From Paracoccaceae bacterium (lineage in GTDB: Bacteria > Pseudomonadota > Alphaproteobacteria > Rhodobacterales > Rhodobacteraceae), in NCBI GenBank assembly GCA_007116575.1, contig SKIF01000014.1, positions 1 through 64,000 of the forward strand: a stretch of 64,000 bases of DNA, read 5' to 3'. Every line of letters begins with the position of its first letter. Position 1 is the stretch's first letter. The notes beneath the pieces were generated by a model that was given only the letters and a program-made list of their open reading frames with translations, ran no database searches and was not told where the DNA came from. Position numbers and translations under genes: made by a program. Below, piece by piece: positions 9,201 through 16,264 of the stretch.

Positions 9201-10779
9201 GCGCCATTCGACCCCAGGCGTCACGCTGATCTCGCCGCCGCCGCATCACGATATCTATTCGATCGAGGATCTGGCGCAGCTCATCTATGACCTCAAGCAG
9301 ATCAACCCGCGCGTGAAAGTCTGCGTCAAGCTGGTGGCGCAATCGGGCGTGGGCACGATTGCCGCTGGCGTGGCCAAGGCCAAGGCCGATGTAATCCTGA
9401 TTTCGGGCCATAATGGCGGCACCGGGGCCAGCCCTGCGACCTCGATCAAATATGCGGGCCTGCCCTGGGAGATGGGCCTGAGCGAGGCACATCAAGTGCT
9501 GGCGATGAACAAGCTGCGCGAGCGGATCACGCTGCGCACCGATGGCGGGCTGCGCACCGGGCGCGACATTGTCATGGCCGCGATGCTTGGGGCCGAGGAA
9601 TACGGCATCGGCACAGCGGCCCTGATCGCGATGGGCTGTATCATGGTACGGCAATGCCAGTCCAATACCTGCCCGGTCGGCGTGTGCACGCAGGACGACG
9701 CGCTGCGCCAGAAGTTCACCGGCAATGCCGACAAGGTGGTGAACCTGATCACCTTTTACGCGCAGGAAGTCCGCGAGATCCTCGCCTCCATCGGCGCGCG
9801 TTCGCTGGACGAGGTGATCGGCCGCGCGGATCTGCTGGCACAGGTCAGCCGGGGGGCAGCGCATCTCGACGATCTGGACCTCAACCCGCTCTTGCTGACC
9901 GTCGATGGTGCGGCCTCGATCCGCTATGACCGCGACAAGCCGCGCAACGCCGTGCCCGATACGCTTGATGCCGAGATCATCCGCGACGCGGCCCGCTTCT
10001 TCGAGGATGGCGAGAAGATGCAGCTTTCCTACGCCGTCGAGAACACGCACCGCACAGTCGGCACGCGGGCCTCGTCCCATATCGTTCGGCGCTTCGGCAT
10101 GCGCAACGAGTTGCAACCCGACCACCTGACCGTGAAGCTCGCAGGCAGCGCGGGGCAGTCGCTTGGTGCCTTTGCTGCACCAGGGGTGAAGATCGAAGTT
10201 TACGGCGATGCCAATGACTATGTTGGCAAAGGGCTGTCCGGGGGGATGATCGTGGTGCGCCCGCGCATGTCTTCACCGCTTGTCGCACATGACAACACGA
10301 TCATCGGCAATACCGTTCTTTATGGCGCGACGGACGGCCATCTGTTCGCGGCAGGCCGCGCTGGCGAGCGTTTTGCCGTCCGCAACTCGGGCGCGAAAGT
10401 GGTCATCGAGGGCTGCGGCTCAAACGGCTGCGAATACATGACCGGGGGCGTCGCCGTCATCCTGGGCAATATCGGGGCCAATTTCGGGGCGGGTATGACC
10501 GGCGGCATGGCCTATCTCTATGACCCAGAGGGCGAGGCCGCGCCTCTGATCAACAAGGAAACGCTCGTCACATGCCCGGTCACGGTGGACCACTGGGAAG
10601 CCGAGTTGAAAGGGCTGATCGAAATGCACGCCTGTGAGACCGAATCCCAGCGCGCGCAGGACATCCTGCGCAACTGGGACCGCGAGCGGCAGCATTTCCT
10701 GCAGGTCTGCCCCAAGGAAATGCTGGTGCATTTGCCGGTGCCGATCAGCTTCGACTCCGAGGCGGTCCCGGCCGAGTGA
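6241..10779 (+). CDS. gltB: Glutamate synthase large subunit
   Basis: GltB converts glutamine plus 2-oxoglutarate to two glutamates. The 1512-residue product has the class II amidotransferase domain, whose nucleophile Cys34 (HSSCGVG) would be exposed by removing a 33-residue propeptide. There follow a central domain, the FMN synthase domain (LISGHNGGTGASP) with a 3Fe-4S motif Cys-x5-Cys-x4-Cys (CIMVRQCQSNTC), and the C-terminal beta-helix rich in glycine (GGMIVVRP, GCGSNGCEYMTGG). It is the second gene of the gltD-gltB operon. Length and motifs are normal for the family. Confidence 0.98.
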   Translation: MTNYDDAWAAREEANRAYMAEHGLYKPEDEHSSCGVGLVVALDGQPSRQVVQNGIDALKAIWHRGAVDADGKTGDGAGIHVQIPVQFFYDKIRRTGHEPQMDQLMAVGQVFLPRTDFAAQERSRTIVETEVLRMGYAIYGWRHVPVNIEVLGEKANATRPEIEQILIRNSKGTDEETFERELYVIRRRIEKAVMVAGIAGFYICSLSCRSIIYKGMMLAEQVAEFYPDLKDERFESAFAIYHQRYSTNTFPQWWLAQPFRMLAHNGEINTLKGNLNWLKSHEIRMASGAFGEMAEDIKPIVASGASDSAALDSVFEVLVRAGRNAPMAKTMLVPEAWSKQAVEMPQAWRDMYSYCNSVMEPWDGPAALAMTDGRWVCAGLDRNGLRPMRYVVTGDGLLIAGSEAGMVVVDELAVREKGALGPGQMIAVDMAEGKLYHDTEIKDKLAASQPFGDWTAKIVDLNAKLRDVPETQEMSATELRRRQVAAGFTIEEVEQVLAPMAEDGKEMIASMGDDTPAAVLSKIYRPLSHFFRQNFSQVTNPAIDSLREYRVMSLKTRFGNLKNVLDEDSSQTEILVLESPFVANGEFAEMVREFGDQVAFIDCTFPAVANEDALRAGLERIRAEAEDAVRSGAGHIVLTDEHQGPDKVAMPMILATSAVHGWLTRKGLRTFCSLNVRSAECIDPHYFAVLIGCGATTVNAYLAQETIADRIDRGLIEGSLIDAMRRYREAINLGLLKIMSKMGISVLSSYRGGLNFEAVGLSRALVAEYFPGMQSRISGIGLHGIQMKLEEVHEKGWRLGQDVLPIGGFYKARRAGEKHAWEATTMHLMQQACNQSSYALWKQYSSAMQANPPIHLRDLLDIKPLGKPIPIEEVESITAIRKRFVTPGMSLGALSPEAHMTLNIAMNRIGAKSDSGEGGEDPAHAHPLPNGDNPCAKIKQVASGRFGVTAEYLNACEELEIKVAQGAKPGEGGQLPGMKVTKLIAKLRHSTPGVTLISPPPHHDIYSIEDLAQLIYDLKQINPRVKVCVKLVAQSGVGTIAAGVAKAKADVILISGHNGGTGASPATSIKYAGLPWEMGLSEAHQVLAMNKLRERITLRTDGGLRTGRDIVMAAMLGAEEYGIGTAALIAMGCIMVRQCQSNTCPVGVCTQDDALRQKFTGNADKVVNLITFYAQEVREILASIGARSLDEVIGRADLLAQVSRGAAHLDDLDLNPLLLTVDGAASIRYDRDKPRNAVPDTLDAEIIRDAARFFEDGEKMQLSYAVENTHRTVGTRASSHIVRRFGMRNELQPDHLTVKLAGSAGQSLGAFAAPGVKIEVYGDANDYVGKGLSGGMIVVRPRMSSPLVAHDNTIIGNTVLYGATDGHLFAAGRAGERFAVRNSGAKVVIEGCGSNGCEYMTGGVAVILGNIGANFGAGMTGGMAYLYDPEGEAAPLINKETLVTCPVTVDHWEAELKGLIEMHACETESQRAQDILRNWDRERQHFLQVCPKEMLVHLPVPISFDSEAVPAE

Positions 10780-10790
10780 CCGGCACAAGT

Positions 10791-10819
10791 CAGGCACGGG
10801 GGTATCACCCCCGTGCCTG
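10791..10819. terminator. Strong hairpin between convergent gltB and pit
   Basis: A 13-bp perfect stem (CAGGCACGGGGGT and its complement) with a 3-base loop sits 12 bases after the gltB stop and 22 bases before the pit stop. There is no U-tract on either strand. It probably acts as a bidirectional end structure rather than a canonical intrinsic terminator. Confidence 0.6.
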
Positions 10820-10840
10820 CCCGCGCAGTATCTTCCCTGC

Positions 10841-12307
10841 TCAGATCACAATCAGATTCATCAAATAGAACAATACCGCCGAAAGCAGTGCCGCCGAGGG
10901 TACTGTCACCACCCAGGCTGCGAGGATGGTCAGGAAATGCGCCCGGCGCACCACTTTCTTGCGTTTGCGGATCTCGATCGGGCTGGAAGTGTCAATCCGA
11001 ACCTCTTTCAAGACCCTCTCGTGGTACCACTCGCGGAAGAACCCGACCCCGAAAATGGCGCCGATGGCGATATGCGTGGAACTCACTGGAAGACCCAGCC
11101 AGGAAGCAAAAATCACCGTGATCGCCGCCGCCAGCGCCACGCAATAGGCGCGCATTGCGTTTAACCGCGTAATCTCGCTGCCAACGACGCGGATCAGCTT
11201 CGGCCCGAACAGCAAAAGCCCGACCGAGAGTCCTACCCCGCCGATCAGCATCACCCAAAGCGGGATTCCCACCCGGTCGGATGCCCCACCATCCTGAACG
11301 GCATGAACAATCGCGGCCACCGGACCAATGGCATTGGCCACGTCATTGGCCCCGTGCGCAAAAGACAACAGCGCCGCCGAAAAGATCAGCGGGATGTTGA
11401 ACAGGATCTTGAGAGATTTCTTGCGGTTCTCCATCCCTTCGCTCTGGCGGCGGATGACCGGACGCATGACAAAGGTCAGCACCAGCCCGACAACCAGCCC
11501 CAGCAGCAACGCATTTCCGAAACTGACCTTGTAGACCTTGTCCAGCCCCTTCAGCGCCAGATAGGTCGTGAAACACCCGCCCATGACCCCGATCAGGATC
11601 GGAACCCAATAGCGCGCAGCGGCGATCATGTCGGGGCGGTAGATGATCCGCGACTTGATGATGGCGAGGAAGAAGGCGGCGAAGAGACCGCCCAGAACGG
11701 GCGAGATCACCCAGCTGGCTGCAATCCGGCCCATGGTCGGCCAGTTGACCGCGGCGAAACCGGCCGCCGCAATTCCGGCCCCCATCACGCCACCGACGAT
11801 AGAATGTGTGGTCGAGACCGGCGCGCCGATCCAGGTAGCAAGATTGACCCAGAGCGCACCCGCCAACAGTGCCGCCATCATCGCCCAGATGAAGACCTGT
11901 GTCTCGGCAACCGATTCAGGCGCAATGATCCCACGCGAGACTGTGCCCACCACATCGCCACCCGCGATCAACGCGCCCGCCGTCTCGCAGATCGCCGCGA
12001 TGATCAGCGCCGTGCCGATGGTGAGCGCGCGGGCGCCAACCGCTGGCCCCATATTGTTGGCCACGTCATTGGCACCGATATTGATCGCCATATAGGCGCC
12101 GATGATCGCCGCCGCGACGACGATCAGCCCCAACGGATCGAACCCGATCACAACCACGGTAATCAGCCCGGTCAGCGCCATGAAGGCCAGGGCAATACCT
12201 GGTGCGACCAGCGGCCGCGCCGTATAGGCCATCGCCTGTTCAAGCGCGGAAATGCGTTCTAGGTCCTTGTTGAGCGTCTTCCAGGATTTCTCGCTATGCT
12301 CTGACAT
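10841..12307 (-). CDS. pit: PiT-family inorganic phosphate transporter
   Basis: This is a low-affinity metal-phosphate/proton symporter of the inner membrane. The 488-residue protein carries the duplicated PiT signature, GANDVANNMGPAVGA in the N-terminal half and GANDVANAIGPVAA in the C-terminal half. About ten hydrophobic segments surround a central hydrophilic loop (RPVIRRQSEGMENRKKS). An extra N-terminal stretch of about 30 residues precedes the first membrane segment. A Pho-box-like direct repeat lies 13 bases upstream of the ATG, a position that suits repression. No PhoU-like partner gene is adjacent. Confidence 0.95.
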   Translation of the reverse strand: MSEHSEKSWKTLNKDLERISALEQAMAYTARPLVAPGIALAFMALTGLITVVVIGFDPLGLIVVAAAIIGAYMAINIGANDVANNMGPAVGARALTIGTALIIAAICETAGALIAGGDVVGTVSRGIIAPESVAETQVFIWAMMAALLAGALWVNLATWIGAPVSTTHSIVGGVMGAGIAAAGFAAVNWPTMGRIAASWVISPVLGGLFAAFFLAIIKSRIIYRPDMIAAARYWVPILIGVMGGCFTTYLALKGLDKVYKVSFGNALLLGLVVGLVLTFVMRPVIRRQSEGMENRKKSLKILFNIPLIFSAALLSFAHGANDVANAIGPVAAIVHAVQDGGASDRVGIPLWVMLIGGVGLSVGLLLFGPKLIRVVGSEITRLNAMRAYCVALAAAITVIFASWLGLPVSSTHIAIGAIFGVGFFREWYHERVLKEVRIDTSSPIEIRKRKKVVRRAHFLTILAAWVVTVPSAALLSAVLFYLMNLIVI

Positions 12308-12320
12308 GCTCGCAGCTTTT

Positions 12321-12338
12321 GTGACAGTAATGTGACAA
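12321..12338 (-). promoter_or_regulatory. Pho box upstream of pit
   Basis: On the minus strand TTGTCAC-ATTA-CTGTCAC is two heptamers separated by four bases, the classical PhoB arrangement (CTGTCAT-N4-CTGTCAY). It ends only 13 bases before the pit ATG. That is too close for ordinary activation of that start and so suggests PhoB repression. Confidence 0.6.
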
Positions 12339-12402
12339 ACGCCGTATCAGGCGCACTTGGGAACCTCAATCGGGTTCCGCGCCCCATACGCTGCGAGTTG
12401 TT

Positions 12403-12858
12403 TCAGAATTGACGCAGCAGCGCCTTCAATTCCGGGTTATGTACCACCTCGATGGCCTCGGGCAGCGCGAACCACTGACGTCTGCGCTTTCCGGCCTCCG
12501 GGTAATCTTCTTCCAGCACCTCGACATCGATGCGATAGACCTGTGGGCGGCATTGTACCGGCAGGCCGCTTTTCTTGAGCTTGGTATAGGTAAAGGCCCC
12601 GATCGGCTCGGGGTGCAAACGACCGCGCACGCCCGCTTCCTCCCAGGCTTCCAGTTCTGCGGCCTCGGCCAGCGTCTTGTCCTTCATCGGCCAGCCCTTT
12701 GGCGTGATCCAGTGCTGTCGGCGAAAGGTTCGCACCAGAAGCACTTCAGGGCCCTGTTGACCTTCACGCAGACAAAGTGCCGCAGCCTGCACGAATGCAG
12801 GGCGCAGATATTCCAATGCTCTGGTCAGCATGCCATTTGACCTGATCGTCACATTCAT
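12403..12858 (-). CDS. Nudix hydrolase (diphosphoinositol/diadenosine polyphosphate hydrolase-like)
   Basis: This 151-residue protein contains a Nudix box in the form G-x5-E-x7-xE-x-EE-x-G (GWPMKDKTLAEAAELEAWEE). It is preceded by VRTFRRQHWITPKG, as in the DIPP-like subfamily, which hydrolyses diphosphoinositol or dinucleoside polyphosphates. The true substrate is unknown. AAGGAA precedes the ATG at 12858; an internal Met10 is a possible alternative start. The gene follows arfB on the same strand with a 63-base gap that contains an interrupted palindrome. Confidence 0.88.
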   Translation of the reverse strand: MNVTIRSNGMLTRALEYLRPAFVQAAALCLREGQQGPEVLLVRTFRRQHWITPKGWPMKDKTLAEAAELEAWEEAGVRGRLHPEPIGAFTYTKLKKSGLPVQCRPQVYRIDVEVLEEDYPEAGKRRRQWFALPEAIEVVHNPELKALLRQF

Positions 12859-12909
12859 CTGCCTGTTTCCTTGTCTGCCTTTCGGCTGACATAGCCTTGT
12901 TACAATATC

Positions 12910-12925
12910 ATGACAGGTCTGTCAT
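12910..12925. promoter_or_regulatory. Interrupted palindrome ATGACAG-GT-CTGTCAT upstream of the Nudix gene
   Basis: Two Pho-box-like heptamers face each other instead of being tandem, with a 2-base centre. The element overlaps the arfB stop codon and lies 52 bases upstream of the Nudix start. It could be an operator or a short hairpin. The inverted arrangement is not a normal PhoB site. Confidence 0.3.
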
Positions 12926-13341
12926 TCTTGCCTCGGCGGTGTTGCGCGCAGCGCCTTGACCCCTGCCCTATGCGCCTTTGCCTCCAGCCGCCGTCGTTTG
13001 CTCGCAAGCGTCGGGCGGGTCGCAATACGTGGCTTCGGCCGCTCACAGGCTTTCAGGACCAGTTCCGCAAGCCGTGCGCGCGCAATCTCGCGGTTGCGCG
13101 CCTGGCTGCGCGTCTCTTCCACACGCAAAACCAGCGCGCCGCCCTCGGTCCAGCGCCGCCCCGCCAGCCGCTTCAGCCGCGTCTTGACCGGTGCTGGCAG
13201 GCTGGGGCTGCGCTCGGCCTCGAAGCGCAATTCCACCGCCGTCGCGACCTTGTTGACATTTTGTCCCCCCGGCCCCGAGGCACGCGAGAAACTTTCGGTC
13301 AGTTCCCATTCCTGCAACGTGATCTGGTCGTTGATCCGCAT
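12922..13341 (-). CDS. arfB: Alternative ribosome-rescue factor / peptidyl-tRNA hydrolase ArfB (YaeJ)
   Basis: ArfB enters stalled ribosomes lacking a stop codon and hydrolyses the peptidyl-tRNA. The 139-residue protein has the release-factor GGQ motif near the N-terminus (SGPGGQNVNK) and a basic C-terminal tail (TLASKRRRLEAKAHR) that occupies the mRNA channel. It lacks the codon-recognition domain of full release factors. The ATG at 13341 has no strong Shine-Dalgarno. A GC-rich hairpin and a candidate tiny ORF lie upstream on the same strand. Confidence 0.94.
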   Translation of the reverse strand: MRINDQITLQEWELTESFSRASGPGGQNVNKVATAVELRFEAERSPSLPAPVKTRLKRLAGRRWTEGGALVLRVEETRSQARNREIARARLAELVLKACERPKPRIATRPTLASKRRRLEAKAHRAGVKALRATPPRQE

Positions 13342-13367
13342 AACTCTTAACCGCGCCGGGAATCGAA

Positions 13368-13392
13368 AGGGCCGCCAGTGAGGGGCGGCCCT
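13368..13392 (-). terminator. GC-rich hairpin upstream of arfB
   Basis: A 9-bp perfect stem (AGGGCCGCC/GGCGGCCCT) with a 7-base loop is followed on the minus strand by TTCGATT, a poor U-tract. It would end the transcript carrying the candidate tiny ORF, or lie in the arfB leader about 27 bases before the start codon. Confidence 0.45.
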
Positions 13393-13465
13393 AAACGAGC
13401 TTCAGGAGATGGACCCAAATTAGAGCCTTGGCCCAATCAGAAGAGTGTTCCCCTAAGGGCTGCCG

Positions 13466-13522
13466 TCAGGTTCTTGCTCCTCTGACTGTCTTTGCACCGC
13501 TCTCCAACATCACTCTAGACAC
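13466..13522 (-). CDS. Candidate 18-codon ORF with an extended Shine-Dalgarno
   Basis: This ORF is too short for the ORF track. On the minus strand AAAGGAGGTGGTCC, a nearly full-length complement of the 16S 3' end, is followed at ideal spacing by GTG. The GTG opens an ORF encoding VSRVMLESGAKTVRGART and then TGA. An in-frame ATG at 13540 would give 24 residues, but the Shine-Dalgarno would then lie inside the ORF. A TTGACA element lies upstream, and a GC-rich hairpin lies downstream before arfB. I do not recognise the peptide. It may be a leader peptide, a small basic protein or part of a dual-function RNA. No homology was checked. Confidence 0.4.
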   Translation of the reverse strand: MSRVMLESGAKTVRGART

Positions 13523-13556
13523 TGGACCACCTCCTTTCATTGAGTTTCTGATAGGA

Positions 13557-13586
13557 CGATGGTGGCACAGATTTAGTGTTTGTCAA
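13557..13586 (-). promoter_or_regulatory. Possible promoter for the 18-codon ORF / arfB
   Basis: A perfect -35 hexamer TTGACA (13586-13581, minus) lies just after the queuosine-transporter stop codon. The -10 is unclear: at an 18-base spacer the sequence is CCATCG, nearer to an alphaproteobacterial heat-shock sigma (RpoH) -10 than to TATAAT. The assignment is therefore tentative. Confidence 0.35.
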
Positions 13587-13592
13587 AAGAAA

Positions 13593-14216
13593 TCATGCGA
13601 CAGGTTGCGTCATTTTGGCAACGATCAGGCGAAATGGCGCCAAAGCAAGCAGGGCCAGGGCCAGTTTCACCCCCCAGTCGGCGACGGCAAGACTGACCCA
13701 GAGCGGAACCTCCGGACCAAAACCCAGCATTGGCAGGATTTCTCCGGCCCAGGAAACATCATTGCCGGGCTCGATAAAGGCCAGCGAGGCCGAGAAGGCG
13801 ATGCTGAAAAACAAGGCAGTATCGACTGCAGACCCGATCAGGGTAGAGCCCAGCGGCGCACGCCACCAGCGGCCTTCGCGCAGGCGGTCGAAGACGAACA
13901 CATTCAGCATCTGGGCCGTCAGGAAGGCGATCCCCGACCCCAGCGCAATGCGCAGTGTCACCAACGGGCCAAACTCGCCGATGATCTGCGTGCCGATCAG
14001 CGAACAGGCCACCCCGACGGCGAAACCGACCCAGACCACCCGGCGCGCGGCCTGCGGGCCATAGACCCGGTTCATTACATCATTGACCAGAAAGGCCAGC
14101 GGATAGGTAAAGGCGCCCCAGGTCAGCCAGTTTCCGAACAGGAACTGAACGAGGATATTGGAGGCCACGACAATGGCCGCCATGGCAAGAATGCCGGGCA
14201 GATAAGTGCGGGTCAT
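13593..14216 (-). CDS. Queuosine precursor transporter (YhhQ/VUT family)
   Basis: Members of this family import queuosine precursors such as preQ0/preQ1 for tRNA modification. The 207-residue product has about six hydrophobic segments. Family-like features include GAFTYPLAFLVNDVMNRVYG after the second segment and an amphipathic connector FDRLREGRWWRAPLGSTLIG. The start at 14216 (MTRTYLPG) fits the family length. The 5' region can form two consecutive small hairpins. I looked for a preQ1-I aptamer there and did not find its conserved pattern. Confidence 0.88.
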   Translation of the reverse strand: MTRTYLPGILAMAAIVVASNILVQFLFGNWLTWGAFTYPLAFLVNDVMNRVYGPQAARRVVWVGFAVGVACSLIGTQIIGEFGPLVTLRIALGSGIAFLTAQMLNVFVFDRLREGRWWRAPLGSTLIGSAVDTALFFSIAFSASLAFIEPGNDVSWAGEILPMLGFGPEVPLWVSLAVADWGVKLALALLALAPFRLIVAKMTQPVA

Positions 14217-14235
14217 GGATATCGGTTCCGTTTTG

Positions 14236-14273
14236 ACAAGGTTGCGGAGACTTGTGCCCTTGCTTGGGCAAGG
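14236..14273 (-). promoter_or_regulatory. Two tandem hairpins in the queuosine-transporter leader
   Basis: On the minus strand CCTTGC-N4-GCAAGG (14273-14258) is followed closely by ACAAG-N10-CTTGT (14255-14236), about 20 bases before the start codon. This could be a structured leader. It matches no riboswitch that I recognise. Confidence 0.3.
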
Positions 14274-14348
14274 CGCAGTTAGCGCGCATTGACGCAGAAA
14301 TCAACTCCCGATACGCCTTGCTAACGCGCCCGCGCGCCTTGCGGTGGT

Positions 14349-14371
14349 GTCACCTTGCCGCGAATACTCAT
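14349..14371 (-). repeat. Dispersed GAGTATT motif, copy 2
   Basis: The minus strand reads GAGTATTCGCGGCAAGGTGA, in the gap between the 5'-nucleotidase and the queuosine transporter. It matches the copies at ubiG and argG in the GAGTATT core and the GGCRAG block. Confidence 0.4.
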
Positions 14372-14437
14372 TCGACCCGAAGAATTGGGGCTGGCCGTCC
14401 ATGATGCCGCTGCCCGACCCGCGGGGTGGGCATGGCT

Positions 14438-14462
14438 GCGCGGGCGCTTCTCACGCCCGCGC
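14438..14462. terminator. GC-rich hairpin after the 5'-nucleotidase gene
   Basis: A 9-bp perfect stem (GCGCGGGCG/CGCCCGCGC) with a 7-base loop starts 12 bases after the minus-strand stop codon at 14474. It has no U-tract. It is a probable 3'-end structure of the nucleotidase mRNA. Confidence 0.5.
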
Positions 14463-14473
14463 ACGACCTGAGC

Positions 14474-16135
14474 TTATTGCTGAATCCGCCCGTCGATCAC
14501 CGGCGCGAAGGGCTCATTGTCCGAGAGATAGCGCGCCAGAACCTCGGCCAGATCGATCGCTGTGTCATAGCCATTCATGCCACCCTCGCGCAGCATGGCA
14601 TAACCATCCCCGCCCCCGGCCATGAAATTGTTGGTCACGATCCCGTAGGTCGCGCCCGGATCGACCGGTTCCCAGCCATCCGCGCCCATCACCTCAACCT
14701 CCGAGACCCGCCCCTCGTTCGGAGCGACCGAGAGATCCAGCCGGAAACGCAGTCCCGCCACCTGCGGGAAACGGCCGGCACCCTCCTCGACCCCGTTCAC
14801 GCCATGCTCGAGCGCGGCCAGCAGTGTTTCGCCGCTCACCTCCAGCGTATAGAGCGTGTTCTGGAACGGCAAAACGGTCAGCACATCGCCCAGCGTGATC
14901 GTGCCCTCGCCCATCGAAGCACGCAGCCCACCGCCATTGGCCAGCGCGATGCGGATGCCCTGATGTGCCACCTCGGCGACCATCGCATCGGCCACTGTGT
15001 TGCCCATCTCACATTCCTGCGCACGGCAGGTCTCGCGGCTGCCGTCGATGCCAGCCGAAAGCTCGGCCACAGGGCGCCGGGTCAGTTCCTCGATCGGTCC
15101 GCGCAGCGGTTCGATCAGCGCCTCGATATCCTCGGCAGGCTCGAAACTCGCATCAAGCAGGGTCGTGTCGCCAGAGGCCGAGATCACTGCGCCATCCGCG
15201 CCGAATTCCAGCGCCACCTCGCCCATGAAGCGCGAAAAGGCAAACGCCTGCATGATCGGCACAGCGCGCCCCGAAGGGCTCTCGACAAGGCCCGCATATT
15301 GCACCGCACCGTCGACGCGGTTCGACATCAGCGTATGGCTGTGCCCGCCGATGATGGCCGAAACCCCGTCCACTTGCGCGGCGATCTGCTGGTCGCGGAC
15401 ATATCCGACATGGCTAAGCACAAGAATATTGTCCACGCCCTCGGCCTTGAGCCGCGCGACGGCCTCTTGCAGGTGCTCGATATCGTCCTGGAATGTCACA
15501 TCATCGCCGGGCGAGGACAGAAACACCGTGTCGGGCGTGGTGACGCCCAGAATGCCGATCCGCGCCCCGCCGCGCTCGAGGATCAGGTGGTCCCGGATCA
15601 GCCCGTCGAGCGCCGTGCCCTCGGCCACCTTGGTATTGCCCGAGACAATCGGGAACTCGGCCTCGCCCAGCATCCGCGCAAGGCTCTCGGGGCCGCGATT
15701 GAACTCGTGATTGCCCAGCGTCATTGCGTCAAAGCCGATGGCGTTCATCATCTGCACCTCGGCGCGCCCACCATAGGTGGTGTAATAGAGCGTGCCCTGT
15801 GACTGGTCGCCCGCATCGAGGGTGATATGCGGCATGTCGGCCGCGTCAAGCGCCTCACGGCGCGACCGGATCGCAGTGGCCAGGCGCGCGGCCCCGCCAA
15901 AGCAGTTGCCTTCTTCCGAATCCGCGGGCGAGCAGTTGCTGTTAAAGCGGCTGATCTCGTCCACGCGCGAATGCATGTCATTGATATGTAGTACCGTAAG
16001 CTTGAATCCGGTGCCCGCCTGCGCCGTGGTCAGGCTGAATTTTCCCGCCCCCGTGACGGCCAATGTGGCCCCTGCAAGCGTCAGAAAGCCCCGGCGGCTG
16101 AGTGCTGTGGTTGCGGCAAGATCGCGCTGTGTCAT
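14474..16135 (-). CDS. Tat-exported 5'-nucleotidase / metallophosphatase (UshA-like)
   Basis: This enzyme probably hydrolyses nucleotides in the periplasm to release phosphate and nucleosides. The 553-residue product begins with a twin-arginine signal (SRRGFLTLAGATLAVTGAG). A calcineurin-like dimetal domain follows (LHINDMHSRVDE, GDQSQGTLYYT, GNHEFNRGPE, GGHSHT), then the C-terminal substrate-binding domain (LANGGGLRASM, NNFMAGGGDGY). Of several in-frame Met codons, 16135 has GGGAG at correct spacing; upstream codons would precede the signal peptide by too much. A textbook Pho box lies about 60 bases upstream, so PhoB activation is likely. Confidence 0.93.
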   Translation of the reverse strand: MTQRDLAATTALSRRGFLTLAGATLAVTGAGKFSLTTAQAGTGFKLTVLHINDMHSRVDEISRFNSNCSPADSEEGNCFGGAARLATAIRSRREALDAADMPHITLDAGDQSQGTLYYTTYGGRAEVQMMNAIGFDAMTLGNHEFNRGPESLARMLGEAEFPIVSGNTKVAEGTALDGLIRDHLILERGGARIGILGVTTPDTVFLSSPGDDVTFQDDIEHLQEAVARLKAEGVDNILVLSHVGYVRDQQIAAQVDGVSAIIGGHSHTLMSNRVDGAVQYAGLVESPSGRAVPIMQAFAFSRFMGEVALEFGADGAVISASGDTTLLDASFEPAEDIEALIEPLRGPIEELTRRPVAELSAGIDGSRETCRAQECEMGNTVADAMVAEVAHQGIRIALANGGGLRASMGEGTITLGDVLTVLPFQNTLYTLEVSGETLLAALEHGVNGVEEGAGRFPQVAGLRFRLDLSVAPNEGRVSEVEVMGADGWEPVDPGATYGIVTNNFMAGGGDGYAMLREGGMNGYDTAIDLAEVLARYLSDNEPFAPVIDGRIQQ

Positions 16136-16197
16136 GACGTCCATCTCCCTGACTGATGGTGGTGGCGGCGGTTGCGCTGCCCTTATTGCCTGTCCGG

Positions 16198-16215
16198 GTG
16201 ACAGGCGCATGACAG
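16198..16215 (-). promoter_or_regulatory. Pho box upstream of the 5'-nucleotidase
   Basis: On the minus strand CTGTCAT-GCGC-CTGTCAC matches the PhoB consensus heptamers exactly with the standard 4-base gap. CAATAA follows about 9 bases later and could be the -10. The site sits 63 bases before the start codon, a normal activator position. Confidence 0.75.
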
Positions 16216-16264
16216 GAATGCTGCGCCACTCCGCGACAGAACTCAAGCGATTCCGCCCGCGCCC

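Noticed and set aside
7801-10125. 774-residue minus-strand ORF opposite gltB
   Set aside because: Antisense shadow of a very clear GltB; His/Arg/Gln-rich composition typical of the reverse frame of GC-rich genes and no motif.
13524-13537. Match to the 3' end of 16S rRNA on the plus strand (GGACCACCTCCTTT)
   Set aside because: Flanks do not resemble rRNA. The match is simply the complement of an extended Shine-Dalgarno on the minus strand.
14217-14300. preQ1 riboswitch upstream of the queuosine transporter
   Set aside because: Neither the compact class I aptamer nor class II/III patterns can be laid on the sequence; only simple hairpins are seen.
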